From Onchocerca volvulus (taxonomy: Eukaryota > Nematoda > Chromadorea > Rhabditida > Onchocercidae), in the NCBI GenBank assembly GCA_000499405.2, contig HG738139.1:8332616-8396615 (forward strand): DNA of 64,000 nt. Direction: 5' to 3'. Shown here piece by piece: positions 44,302-58,130 of this stretch; within the stretch, counting starts at the first letter, position 1, and every line of letters starts with the position of its first letter. Below the pieces are notes generated by a model. It was given only the letters and a program-made list of their open reading frames with translations, had not been told where the DNA came from and did no database searches. A program made the translations under genes and the position numbers.

Positions 44302-45517
44302 CTTTATTTTCTCCTTTATATAATTTATCAGATTCTCTCCCCAAAAAAAAAAAAAAAAAAAAACACTTCGGAAAAACGAAATTTACAATTACTCGAGAGT
44401 GACATCAAGAAAAGATCAATTGACAGAGCGGTTAGAGTAAAGCAATAAAAACCACAATATGTGCAGCTAAATGCAAATGAAGTCCGTAAATTGAAATACA
44501 GACAAGAAAAAAGACCCATCTATTTTTTTCGGAGACAGTCATATTATAAGGTTATGTTTGGAATAGCAAAAGACTGCTTCTGGTCCAAAGGACTAATTTT
44601 GTAATATTATTCAACAAAATTGAATTCAAAGTATATGTAAAAAGATGAAACGATTTTGTATGAAACGAAAAAAAGTATTAAAAGACTTTTATTTTTGTCT
44701 AAAGTAAAACCAAATACAGAGATAAAAAAAAGATAAAGAAAACTGTTAACAAACAGAACTATCATAGAACATGGCTCGCGAAACAGAAAATGACCTCACG
44801 AATCATATAAAAATAGTAACAGTGATCATTATTTTTGTCTCTATCCTACATGAATCATTATATTATTATCAGCTTAATCTAGAAAATTAGAAATGGTGCA
44901 GATAAAAATATGAAAGTTCCTTTCACTGATTAATAAAGATGCAATCCAACTCGGAAAACTAACAAAAAACTAGAACAGAATTTTAAAAAAGAATTAATTC
45001 ACTTCCTTGCGTTTAATTTCAGAATATGTGTTACCATTACTTGAGAAGATCATGAATCATAAAATTAATCATAATGATAATTGCAATGCTACTTTTCAGA
45101 TAATTAAAAAGAATCTGACGAGAAATATATTTATTCAAAAACGAATATTTATTCAAAAACTTTATATAACGGTCAAACTAATAAAAACGCAGAAGTGAAA
45201 GATCTATTCACATCTATTTTAATTTTTTTACATCATTTGTGAAATGACAGAATATGTAAAAGCGAATCAATTTAGACAACCATCAAATATAATTAATATT
45301 AGCGCACGAATTTTCTCCGATAACAATTAGGAATGTCCATCAGTTTTGCTGATTTCTGATAAAGAATTCCTTTTTATAAAGGAATTACAAATTTACAAAA
45401 AAAAAACAAATTTAGCAAGACTTACTGATCGAATTTTGAAAAGTTAAAAAAAAAATACCCGTCTCATGGAAATCATTTCAATTAGCGCATAATACAAAAA
45501 ACATGAATCAGAAAATT
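44302..45517. other. Intergenic, nfx-1 to ran-2, with a T-block near the ran-2 start
   Basis: About 1.2 kb without a recognised gene. A 21-base A run at 44343-44363 (T run on the ran-2 strand) lies about 40-60 bases before the ran-2 ATG. T-blocks of this kind are reported at promoters of expressed nematode genes; its role here is inferred from position only. Confidence 0.45.
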
Positions 45518-48500
45518 CTATTTTTGTACGACGAATGGTTCTTTGAAACCTCGTTTTAGTACTTTGTCTACTGATTGCAGTTGTTGCATTTTGTTTTCAG
45601 TCCATGAAAAATTTTTTTGAACCGAAGGTAAAGTCTTTGATGGTGTAATCACATTACTTGATCTGAAAATTTTTTTCAATAACTTACTTTTTCATGATCA
45701 GTAGTTTCATCTAGGGATATTCAAATGATAAAAAATATCACTTATCCATCAGCATCTTACTTTTACAGATCTCAGCCGAGATTTCATATATTGTTAGACA
45801 GATAAGAAAAAATTACAATAAAAACGCTAAGTTAATACAACTCATGCATAAATCAAATTATGATGTCATTTATGGGAATAAAATATAGAACAAAAATCTC
45901 CAGTAAGCCCTAACGATATTGTGTTGAAATAAGTTTAAACGACATTATATCAAACATATGTAGAATAAATTCGAAATAAATGAACCATTATTAGCATGAA
46001 CAATGGAATCTTTGAAATGGTTGCAGATTTCAGCAGTATAAAAAATAGATAATTAACTTCAACTAATAATATAATGAAAAGCTTACAGTGATGTAGATGA
46101 TGTTGCCTGTTTTTTAGAAGCTGTAAGAAATACGGCTGGCACATAACTCACACCCCTGAAAGCTAGCTTCAATACCAAATAGCGAAAATCACAGACAAAA
46201 TATTTAATAAGGCCAAAGTGCGACTGCAAGAATAGACAAAAAAGAAGCTGTCATACATCTTCCTTATATCTAAATTATAATAAATAATGTCGATAATTCT
46301 AAACTTCAAAATATTGTATTATGAATAATTGTTACGTTTCAATTTAGATTTTAACGGTAAAAAATTCTTTATAAGTCATGTTTTAAATCTACTTCAATTT
46401 AAGTTTAAATCTTCATTGTTATTTGATAAATTTTACTTCCACTTATTCTTTTTTTATTGTCTCATAAATCTTGATTTTTTTCAGAAGGTGTAATGCAAAG
46501 TAAATACCGCAAATATTTTTAAGTGAATCATGAAACCTGCTATCATGAATGGGAATCAAACCCTGATTTTCCAAAAAATGGAAAAGCTTAATTACCGCAC
46601 AATTTCTGTCTAAATGGTGCAATATAAAAACACTGCAAATTGAAATTTTGTAAATTAAAATTTTTTATTCCATGAATTTCGGGATCATGAAGCTTTCACC
46701 TACCGCTTAGCAGTAGCGACTACATTTCTTCGCGGTTCCTGACCATGACTGATTGTTTCAATACCAAAATATCCACTGTACTCATGAATTATCCGACGCA
46801 GTTCTGAATGCATTGGTGGAAATGAATGACTAACCGATGCCATATTTGGTTGCTGAAATGAGTTTTTCTTTTCGTTTAATCTGATCTGTAACTAAATCAT
46901 TTCAGTTAAAGGACAAAATTTGACTAGCGGACAATGAATGATTTTTAGAAATTAGAACATAAAGCTCTTTGCACAGACCTGCGCCCATTATACCTTGTAT
47001 GTCATGCATTTTACAGCTAAAATATCATGGGAAATAACTGATTCGAACAATCTCAATGCTTATAGAGAAAAAAATTTAGTAATAATATACAAATGCAACT
47101 TATTTGGACCAAACAATGATAATTTTTCTAACTGGTGTAGATCACTATCAAATTTCATCAGCAATAATTTTTATTATAATGATTGGAAGCATAGAGTTTA
47201 AAAAAAAAAAAAAAATGAATTCACTATCAATATAACATCATATGTGAAATTTGAAAAAAATTTATTTTCAGCATTCTCCAAAAGAAAAGGAAAACTTACT
47301 GCATCCAAATCATGCACAAGTTCTACCAGTGTGTCTTCGATGTCCAAAATTTCTTTGTAGTCCGTTTCTACTTTATTTTTCAAAAAAATGGTATAAGATA
47401 CAGCATCAGCTGCAGATGAATAAGAAATATTTAATATTTCTGCCACTTTTTTATTTCTCAGTGCTCGCTGGCATTCCACATCACATGGAAGGCTACAAAA
47501 CTGTCACGAATTTTTTTCTCATGCAAAAAAAAAAAACAAAAATCGTAATAAAAAATCATAATTATTATTAGAAGCTAATAAAAAACCCGATGAAATTAGA
47601 ACAAAAATTTCTTGTAACGCTATAATGAACCGTATTATACTTTATATTTTTTTGGTACTAATGTTATAAGCTACCAAAACTTGATTACGATACAAATGAT
47701 CTTAAGAAATCTTGATAAATTTAAAAAATAACCATACCAATGATATTTGTCCATGCTTAAACTTCTTTTTAATTGCGGTTTCTCCGCAGACAGATTTGAA
47801 TAATTATCCTCCATTATTTTTAATGATAATAACTTTTGGTAAGCTTTTTCAACATCAGAACAAGGCATTTCAGACGATTTCCGGAGACATGAGCAAGTTA
47901 TAACCACTGTGACGGTGCAGGAGCTAAAATTACGAGTAAAGTTAAAAATAAGCCAATATGATTGCCGGCAAAACCATTCAACTTAATTATCTTTCTGCAG
48001 ACTCTAATGCAACCCCTCTTTCTGCATACACATTCATTCATACTTCAACTTGCAAGTTTTTAGCTGATGATTTCGACAATAAAATACAATATTTGCAGAA
48101 CAGAACAAATCAAAAAAAAAAAAAAAAAAAAGCTTAACTTTTGGGGCAAGAGGTGTCGCCATGACATGGAAGACCACAAATGTGATCACAAGCTTCTCCA
48201 ACTCTTCTTTTAGTACATGGTTGCTGACATGAAGCATTGTTTACTAAACACTCTCCTGCATGGCAAATTCGTTTACAACGATGTACATTACACAGCAATT
48301 TTTTATCACATGGGCGTCCACAGGAAACATCATTCAAAAAGCACGGGATATTTGAACGAATCTAAAAAAGAAGATCTATTCTCTTCAAAGATATTCCAGA
48401 AATCTGCTATTATTAGCCTTAATCATATAAAAAATAACAGAATTTGTTTCACGAAATAAGTGAATGACGATGAAAATTTTGAAAATTGCATGCTAGTATA

Positions 48501-51085
48501 GGATATAAAGTGAGGCAAGAAGAAACTGCTCATGAGAAATTTGAGCAATTTTATTCCAAAAGATGGAATGAAAGAGAAAATGAAACTAGGGGAAATCTTG
48601 AATAGAATAGAAGATAGAATCAGCCAGTATTTCAGCAACTTCTAACCAAAACATAGGATAGTACAATAGAAAACCTCATGTGCACCGTAGCACGGTTTCT
48701 GAGTAAGCACAGTACAAGGTGGACATTCGGGTTCAGCATGGCAGCTGTGCATTGGCGGATGGTCACAAGAGTGTTGTCGTGAGCATGGTTGGTCACAAGG
48801 TGGCAGTGATGTGCCACATGGAACAGGTGGTTCGCGAATAGTATGTCCACACAAACAATATTGCTCATCAAAACCTATAAAATAAAATAAAAAAATAAAA
48901 AATAGACTGAAAAATACAAAGTGCTAAGAAGAAATATGGTATTGCGAAACTAAATGATCCGTAGATGCATGAATTCTCAAAAGTAGTAAAACATAAAAAA
49001 TAATCCGAACTTCAATAATTATGCAAACATATCATAAACCCATACGGATGAGGAATTTCAGAATCTTAGCTGATATAGCAAAAGAATAAAACTGTCTGCA
49101 AGAAAGCAAAACACCACAGTTTCACAATTATTCAATAGTGATAGAAACGGAGAAGTGGAAAGAAAGAACAAGAGAAAATTAACGTACTCGCTTGCAAACA
49201 TCGTGGACATTGTCCAACGTGACATAATCGATCGCAGTTATGAATTCCACAATTCAGTTTTTTCCCGCAAATCTATAAATCGAAAATTCATTTTCATCAT
49301 AATGGCTGAGAAAGTGAGATCGAAATACAAATTACCTGCATACAGACATGCTCCTCATCAACACAGCAAATAGCCTGGCATCGATGATTCTGACAAGTTT
49401 TCAATTTTTTACACCGCCGCACACAAAGATATGGATTTTCGGCTAAAAAATATTAATCTATGAATCAAAAATTTTACGCAAGCTTTTAGCAAATTGGAAT
49501 TTTTATTTTTATTTTTTTAAAATTATTACCAAGTTTCACTTCATTAACTTAAAATCTCATGCTCAGATATATGGAAGAAGCCCCAATGAATATAAAAATA
49601 ATCAGATACTGTTTAAAAAAAAATTAACAATGACAGAACACGGTTACAATAATTGATTTTACGAGTACTACATCAATCATTCTTGACTTCATCATTTAAC
49701 ACATATAATTTTTTTTAGAGAATGCTCAAACATAAAATCTTTACCTGAATAAAGAACAAATTCTTGGCATGGTATTATTTTTTTCAGGGTTTTACATCTG
49801 CAACTTATTGAAGTATTTAAAGGACACTGAGAACAAGATCCTGTATGACATAGCTGCATACAACGATGCGGTTTATCTGAAATAAATTGTAACTGTTATA
49901 CGAGCCATTATGAATATCTTCTCAGAGAACAAATCAGTGTCTACTTTAAATAAAAAGAAGAGAACAGTAACAACTTTTTTTCTGCTAAATTTATAGCCGA
50001 AAAATAAAAAAATGTTCATAAATATAATTTTCAGCCTATCTTTTTCAGTGCATCGGAACCATAGATAAAATTTAATTATTTAGCGGTTGATCTAAAATAG
50101 AAGTTTTACACTTTGAATTATAAGAATGATGAGATTTTGCGTGTTACAAGTCTAACTCTAAATGAACATGCTAGAACAATTCACGGATCATTTAAATCTA
50201 TACCTTTTGGACCACAGGGCAAAACTTTGCCGCAAACATTTTTACATGTAGGAATTGGATCAGTGCAGGATGTTCGTACTTCTTTCCTTACTTCCACAAT
50301 AAGTGTTCGACCACACGGACAATATTCTCTCTTTTGTGGTGATAAACTGCATAATCCACAATCATCTCTACCATATTTATCATGACATCTGAAATCAAAC
50401 CTTTGATTCACAATCAGAAATATCTTTTCTAATCCTGATTTAATCATAATGATTTCTCCGAAATCGATGAAAATTATAAAGGAAATTTAGAAAAATATAC
50501 CTTACAACTTATTTTATTTTTTTTAATAGAGCAAAATATAATGTCTGGAATATTATTTATTAAATATTAGAATTAGTAATTTTCCATCAATTTATCATTT
50601 CCACCTACGAAAAACTTAGTGGATCCGTATATCTTCATATGATTTTAATTCACAAAATCGATTCTGTCCACCAAAAATATGTAATATTTAATAAATAATA
50701 CAGTTTTGGCGTTGAATTTCATTCTATAATTTCATCTTTCTTGGTAAGTAATCATGAGTAGTGTAGATGCAACATATTTCAATGTTTCTTTGTAACAACA
50801 ATGAAAGAACACAAAAGAATTCATAAAAAATTCTCAAAATTTATGAAAAAGAATTAAGCAGAGGGATTTAAGTTACCTGAGTTCGCATTTATGTATATTA
50901 CATGTATACATCCCAGTGCATGGAGCACCGCAACTAAATGACGTAACCTGCAAATTCTGAACTGTACATGGCACGATTCGCTCTTCAAGCCCACAAAAGC
51001 ATTCTGGAACGATTAAAAAATTAATTTGCTACGAATAAGAAATTTAGATTTCAATAACTTATCTAAGTACTAATACTGTCACCAA

Positions 51086-51119
<34 letters not shown>

Positions 51120-54100
51120 ATTTAGATTAAAACAAATCGAGAGGATTACTTTGAGTAATAACATGCTCACAAACATTACATTCCCCTTGGTGACAAATAA
51201 TTTCGCATTTATGTAATCCGCAGTTAAGCATTTTTCCGCACACCATCGAACACTAAAATAATTTGCAATCATTCACCAAACTATAGCAGTTGACGATTTG
51301 GTAACTAGCAATTATTAAATTCAATTAAACATAATGAGTAAGTTTAAGCTATGAACTCTCGTCAAGAGAATTAATCCAAATTAGATTTCCGAACTATAAG
51401 ACAAATACTTTATACACCAGCTACAACGATGTTTAAAGTGCTACAAAACCAATAAGTGAGATTTCGTGCATGGATAGATGTGAAAAGAAAGGCTGTTCAC
51501 CTTAAACTCCAATTGTTTACCACAACGGCCAGCAATATTCTGCCGGCCACAGTTGCATTTTTGAACAATTGTAAGCGCACATTCTGAACAAGGTCCTGGA
51601 TGACACTGGTCAGTACATGGATGGGTGCAACCGGCACCACGGGTTTTGCCACAAATTGCATTGCATGAATGAGGCATATCCGGAAATCTATATGCAGCCT
51701 TTTAATAAAAAATGAAAATTACAACATCTTTTTCTTCAATATTGTAAAGATTTTGTGAAGAATTCATGCCCTTAAGTATCTTCAATAGAAGATACCTATA
51801 TGTTAGATTTCCAACGGTAGATAATGTCGGTAAAATTTAGATATTTTATAATATAAATATGACACAACAACCAAAGTGTTTGTACAATAGAAATTTGTAA
51901 TATTTTTCAGTCAAATGAATTATTTATCCATGTCTTATCCTTTAATCTGATACAGAACCTTTGTTCCTCCTCCGACCTGCCAAAGTTTGTATGAATTGTC
52001 TAAAATTGTGAGCACTTCTGTTTTTCACCTTTTGTTCTAATAATCAAACCCTTTCTATAACATACTGTAAGTCAAGTCTACTAAAGAGCAATGATTATCG
52101 ATGTGAGCTTCTAGCGATCACGGGATCAGTTTTATTCAGTAGTAAGCGGTCAATTAACTCCACAGTCACTCAGTAATTAAGCAGTCGATGAACTCAACAG
52201 TCACTCAATTCAACTCGACAATCGACACCCTCGTATTCAATCCATCTCTACAACAACCAAGTGATCAACTGCAATCATGATATTATCTGCCTTTATTTTA
52301 ATAATGGAGACGAAGAATCGATCCTTCGTCAATCAGTAAGACTTTTCTCCCAAGATTCGTCCCTATCAAGAGATAAAAAACTTACCGATACTTAAATGTT
52401 TACAAACAAGCTCATAACATAGTCTCAAATTCATTAATTTAATTCATAACCAGTTAAACCTTCAGATCTCCGTTCTCAAACAGCCAGTAAATAGCAAAGC
52501 CTTATGACCCCAACTTTTAGGGTATATGACCGATGAACTTCAACATTATTTAATTTATATTAGTTATACTATTAAAAAGAAATTAGTTCTACTCAGCAGT
52601 AACAATTCTGAAAGACAAAATTACATAATTCTTAGTTAAAAACCAGTCATTTCATATCATCTGGAATAAGATAAAATTTTTTTCAAATCCTTCAGGAATA
52701 TAAAACTAATAAAGAGAAATTGGAAATTTTGATGATGCGATAAAAAAAAATATGTATATATAAAGTTAACATTTTTTTGATACCTTTGTGTTGGAGGATT
52801 CAATTTTTTATTACAGAAGCACCGATACTGTTTAGGAAGTTCAAAAGTAACATTCTGGCAACTTGGACATCTCCAGCCAATATCTGTTTCGAAACTTTTA
52901 GCTGCCCATTGTGTTATACAACCATATGACTTTGCACGATTAATATGGAACATATGGTAACATTTTTTGCAAGTCCATATCCACTGAAACAGTTTATGCT
53001 ATTTTCAGTGAAAACAAGATCATTCAGTTTTTATCTATTTGATTTATCTATCTTCTATCTATTTGATAATTTTGAGCCACATTTTGAGAGGAAAAATATA
53101 AAGTGAAAGAGCGCCCACACATGTTTATTGTTTAAGTGAAAACTTCAAATCAACTATGTGAATACATTAATGTGATTCTCAATGAACAAATCACTGCTAG
53201 TCGCATCATCTGGCAGGAATAATGAAACATTAATAAAAATGCAAAATTATCCTCTAACAAATAAAACTGGAATAACTGTACTCATTTTACAATCTCAGTA
53301 TAAAGAAAAAGAAAAGAAAAAAACTGAGTTATCTTCATTTAGCTTAAGAGATAACATGAATAAAATTTTTTATTAATGTGCAATTTAACTACAGAAATAA
53401 CAAAGCACCTCATTAGCACGGATAATTTGACAGCAAATCATGCATTCGTAGCTTTCCTCTTCTAATTGCTTTTTTAGTCTATCTGAAAATTTAACGAAAC
53501 TGACCAATATCAATCAGCAAAATTTCATAAATTTCCAAATTTTGCAACAACGAATTTCTTTATGATGTCAATACTATATTACAATATTCATGATTGGTTT
53601 TGGGTGGAAATAGCGTTTTAGTCTAATGTCGAGAACACTACACATTATTTCATCTTTCTTGCTGTATGACGAAACCATTGCACAGCTTCAAATCCGGAAT
53701 GGATGGCCTGCTTTACCCAATGTACCTTTTACGATTATGGGAAATATTATATTTCTTAAATGAAGCATATGCTTCAAACAACAAACTGACCTCGTAATGT
53801 TTGCAATGAGTCATGTTTGTGATAAGCCATCTCCCCGTCATTTTGAAAGATGTTGTTTGAAGAACCCGTTATCTCTGACTTGGAATTATCTAAAAACAAA
53901 ACTAAATATTACACTTTCGAGTCTCAGAAAATGTTATTGTCAAATTTTATGGTAACTAAATAGCTCATTAGATTGTTTCTATTAAAATGTAAAATATACA
54001 ATTAACCAAATAAGAGCGACAAAAGTTTTCACCTAAATATTGAAAAAAAAAAAAAAAAGAAAAAAGTTCTGACGCAAGTTTCCGAAATTTTTCTGCTTTT

Positions 54101-56188
54101 GCTTAGCATGTGTTTAGCATTTCTGCTTTTGCTTAGCAACGAACAAGTTTTCTTATATGTGTCCAAATCAAAAATACAGAGGCAGCAGATCATGCTTTTA
54201 AATCATTTGATGTCCCTAATTCCCTTCATTTATCATCAGACACAAAAAATTTAATGTAAAATCAAGAAATCACTTCTAATTTGCTCCAACTGCAAAACCT
54301 ATCAAGTTTGCTATTTGATCCTAAATAAGCATCCATTTTAAATAATGATGTTAAAATATTTCTGCAATTTCGGTATTTCCTGAAAATTCTTTTTTCCTTA
54401 GAAAGATGTGAAACGCAAACTGTCATGGCAGCAAAATGAAAATATTTAAAGCATAGTTAGATGACAATAGCATTTATACTGACATTTAAAAGTTCGACAA
54501 TTACCTGCGGCTACAATCAAATCTGTCTGATCACGATAGCTTTCCATAATATATGAAGGTGGGCAGCCATAGCCTTCTTGAATCTCAACTATCTCATCTT
54601 CTAAAATTTATTTTCTGAAATCTAAATTTCTTTTTTCTAAAGTATTTATTTTTGTTATAATCCAGAAATATCATTTGCTGAAAATATAAACCGGAATTTT
54701 ATCACAATGAGAGAGTAACAAAAATTGCACCATGCCGAAGCAAACCATGATATATTTTCTAAAACATTAAACAAATTAAAGAAGCGTATAATGTACAAAT
54801 AACTGAAAGTCTAACCAATAATAAATTATATAGTCTCGAAGCTCCTAAGATTTTTTAGGAAGTAAAATATAATTATGTTCATCTTGCAATCAACACCATC
54901 AGCACAAGAATTGAAATGATAGAGAAAGATTGCGTTATCTTCATTTTTATCTTATTTTCTCCTTTCACAAATGAAAAGTCAACGAGAAAAGCTTCTTTTT
55001 TTAGCTTTTTTTATTTTTCAATAGTAGATCAAAGTAAACAGGAATTCTTACTAGCATACCTAAATTTAATCGTGATAACTGCTCAGAAGAAAGTTCCTGA
55101 CAGGTGTGTTGTAATTTTGTATCATCCTCCCGTTTCATTTTGTGACGACGCGTTTTTTTATCTCTTCTACAAAACTCACATGGAAAATATTTGAAACTTA
55201 TCAATGCAAGAGAAAAAAATCTATATCTTTCATTACATATTTTATATCTTCGAAAGTAGAAATATGATGCACACAACGAAAGCTGCATTTAAACTAACAA
55301 AGAACGATGGATTTGTGTTGAGGACGATGATGACGATGGATGAACAGTACCACTGTCATTTAAAGATAAAGGACGTGCTAAAATAATAATTTCTTAATTA
55401 TTAATACACTGCATGAACTTATCTAACAGCATATAAGAGCTGCGAAGATAACTTAAGTTAAAATGATAATTAATGACAATTATATTTAGTGAAAACGATC
55501 GTATAAAAAGTTACCATTTTCATAAAAGCATGGAATATTGTTATCAAAATAATGTGGTGAAGAATGATTCATGAAAGGCGCAAACTGCATGTCGAAGTGA
55601 GCGTCTCTTTCACTGAATGGTACGACATTGGCATTAAACATATTAGCAGGAAGTATACGCGGTGGTATATCAAAAACAGCAGGTGGTGGGGATGAAAATT
55701 CTGCAAATGGACCGAAAAATACTGGCTGATTGCGATGACTGTACTGAAACGATCTACCTGGAAACCATAAAAATAATACGCTAACTTAATAATTGTTTTT
55801 CTTATTTCTTATTTGCAGGCCATTCGGATGAGTTTCTCTGCGAAATGTATCATGTATATTTTATCAAATGCTATTGAATTTTATCATGCATCAACAGATT
55901 TATCATGCATTTGATTACGTAACCTCAGGTAGTTCTATACATTGAATATATCATGCCTGCAAATTAAACATAACTACACATGGGCATCATTTTGCAAGAG
56001 TCTAAAATATTAATCGCTTAATTTGAATGGGAATGTTGTATTACTGCTGTTAAATAGTTGTATAACATACCTCCTCTCCACCTTCCACCGAAACGTTGCC
56101 AATTTCGTTCCGCGCGAAATGGAAATGTTGCTTGTGCATAATTAGCATAATTATTGTTAGTGACAGTGCTGGATGTATCTTTTTGCAT
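45518..56188 (-). CDS. nfx-1: NF-X1-type zinc finger protein with RING and R3H domain (shuttle craft family)
   Basis: This is a nuclear DNA/RNA-binding regulator of the NFX1/shuttle craft family. The start exon (56071-56188) is followed by a low-complexity N-terminal region (55510-55770, 54490-54600, 53790-53890). A RING-like module is split between 53410-53480 (CMICC) and 52800-52980 ([18 protein letters not shown]). NF-X1 zinc fingers follow in exons near 51510-51700 (CHPGPCSEC), 51150-51255 (CHQGECNVC), 50880-51005, 50200-50395, 49750-49880 (CHTGSCSQC), 49340-49440, 49190-49275 (CHVGQCPRC), 48680-48875 and 48140-48360 (CHAGECL). A 47290-47500 exon ([18 protein letters not shown]) matches the family linker to the R3H domain. 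The R3H exon (46690-46855) has [20 protein letters not shown] then [12 protein letters not shown]. The last exons are near 46580, 46085-46155 and 45518-45660. The order RING, repeated fingers, CDxxCxxxxRN, R3H is diagnostic. Confidence 0.93.
51090..51116 (+). repeat. Poly(A) run (T run on the nfx-1 strand)
   Basis: About 27 consecutive A in an nfx-1 intron. Confidence 0.9.
51801..52605 (+). repeat. Possible solo LTR related to the prmt-5 intron element
   Basis: Starts TGTTAGATTT, like the 5' LTR in prmt-5, then shows AATATAAATATGAC, an A/C-rich block and ATAGAAAT...ATATTTTT in the same order as those LTRs. A possible end is TAACA at about 52605. It lies in the nfx-1 intron between the 51.7 and 52.8 kb exons. 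I could not find a convincing target-site duplication, so the extent is uncertain. Confidence 0.35.
54088..54140 (+). repeat. Short tandem duplication
   Basis: TTTCTGCTTTTGCTTAGCA occurs twice, about 29 bases apart, in an nfx-1 intron. Confidence 0.7.
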
Positions 56189-56242
56189 ATTTTTAGACTA
56201 TTGCAATAAACCTATGACTTCGAATGGTTTGTTTAGGTGGTT

Positions 56243-56253
56243 CCTGAAATAAA
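56243..56253 (-). promoter_or_regulatory. Probable trans-splice or 5' UTR acceptor of nfx-1
   Basis: TTTTATTTCAG on the minus strand about 55 bases before the nfx-1 ATG. The leader between contains an in-frame stop, so it is untranslated. Confidence 0.45.
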
Positions 56254-58130
56254 ATTTAATAAGGTGAGATTCAAAGAAAAAATATTATTTGCAAATTATA
56301 CGGAAACAACATAAAACAAAAAATCTGTTATTACATTACTTGAAATCGAGTAGTAAGCCATAATATAAAATATTTATCTTAATTTAGCTTCCAGTTAATC
56401 TAACACTATCATTTAATCATTCAATCACCATTATTCCGGAAAATCCATAGAAATTAAAGGAATACTATTTCGGTTAAAATATTCTACTCTTCATCTGTAA
56501 ACCACTAAGATAGAAATCCACCATTTAATTGATAAATTATCAATTTGAGATTTCGGAAAATAATGTCGGAAGGATGACAACGAGAAAGACAATCAATTAT
56601 GAAAGATTCGCCTGTTACATGATATGGAAAGATACATGATGTTGAAAGTGCGGGTGAGAAGGAGAAACTGTAATAATAAGGCAGACAGAAAATAGGATGG
56701 ACTTATTCATTTCTTGTTTAATGAAGCACATTTAACATCATCATTTGTCGCACCATATTGCTAGGAACAATGTGAGCAAGGAAAATGAAAGAGTAGTAAG
56801 CCAGCATAAGCATTATTATCAGTTATCATTAACCAAAATATCTATGGTTATTACTAAACGGACCATTATAAGCCATTCCTAAATTGCGGTAATATCGTTC
56901 GCGTACCTTTTACATTCAAGAAATTTATATCTAAAGCTGAATCCTTTAAGCACGATGACTTCCCTGTTTCTAATTCTTTTAGTTGCTAAAATTAGTGAAT
57001 GATAGAGAAATTACAAATACAGGAGACAAGTTGAAGCTAAACGCATTGCAACAAGAACTGTGAAAGTTGTAAAGATGAAATTATGGAACGAACTCAATGA
57101 TCTCAGAGAAGCGTGATGAAAACTGAAGCACTGGATTACAGGACGATCTGAAGCGTATGCAAAAGAAAAAAGTCAACCAGAAAAAGGGAAAATCGTGATG
57201 ATGTGAAGTCATCGGGAAATTTCATATGCAAATCCAGCACTGCATTCGCACAATTCTGTTTGCGGCAACAAGTTTACAGTACCCACCACTAAGTGGACCC
57301 CACCAGCAACTCAACTTCCCAACATTCATCTCCATCATGGTCGAGTACAACACAAACCGTGCTTTACAGGATGTAGCAGAATGAGAGAAGGAGCAAAATT
57401 TAAATTGAATGAAAATTCTGGGCTCTTTGGTGGAGAAGTGGTTGGACTGCTGAAGATTGTGACAGATGGATTGTTGCTCGTGGTTGGTTGAGGAACTGAA
57501 GTTCTCCCATCATCAGGCCATTCCATTTCAGCTACCTCAGATCTTGAAGCACTGACCGGAGAAATGTGACAGATTCTTTACACTAGTGTCAGTCAGTTAA
57601 TTTGACATCAGAAGCATTAATTGGAAAGCTTGGTGAACAGGAGATTTTAGAGAAGAAAAATAGAATGTTTTGGGGGAGAATTAGAGATATTTGTGCTAAT
57701 AATAGAGAATGCTGCAAAAACATGGGGAAAAGAGGAGGGTCGAGATTATTGGATAAATCGTTAAGAGTCGGGTTATTTCCTTTGCAAGGTAGTTTATCAA
57801 CAGAGACAGGTTTTTAAGTAAAGAAGAAGGATAATCCAGATGAGGCTTCATTAGCCATCCTGGTTTTATCACTTTATCAGAATATCAATATCATCACAGG
57901 GGCTGCAGTGATGATGATGGTTTTGATGATGAAAATATGAAGGTATAGATTAATGAATTGACAAAGGGCAAGTGACGAATAGAAAAGGTAAAAAGATATA
58001 GACTGAATGTTAAATATCACCTGTGAAAGTCTTAGTCAAGCTGGAAGGAACAGTATCGTTTGACATAATTAATGTATGCATTGATGAAATATCAAATGTA
58101 AATTGAAGGTCAAATTGTTCAAATTTTAAC
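56254..58130. promoter_or_regulatory. Divergent intergenic region between nfx-1 and vps-33
   Basis: About 1.9 kb between two divergently transcribed genes, so it should hold both promoters. Apart from the minus-strand frame at 57335-57575 and a plus-strand frame at 57602-57817 of unknown meaning, no gene is visible. Part of it (about 57.2-57.8 kb) is less AT-rich than its surroundings. Confidence 0.45.
57335..57575 (-). other. Unassigned open frame in the nfx-1/vps-33 intergenic region, possible exon
   Basis: An open frame of about 80 codons on the minus strand is Ser/Pro/Thr rich (SEVAEMEWPDDG, SSPTTSPPKSPEF) and has a usable donor (GTAAAG) near 57373. It is more complex than surrounding AT-rich spacer. 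It could be a 5' exon of an alternative nfx-1 transcript, an exon of an unrecognised gene, or chance. No family recognised. Confidence 0.25.

Noticed and set aside
50113..50385. Plus-strand frame of 90 codons
   Set aside because: Antisense of an nfx-1 zinc-finger exon rich in cysteine codons.
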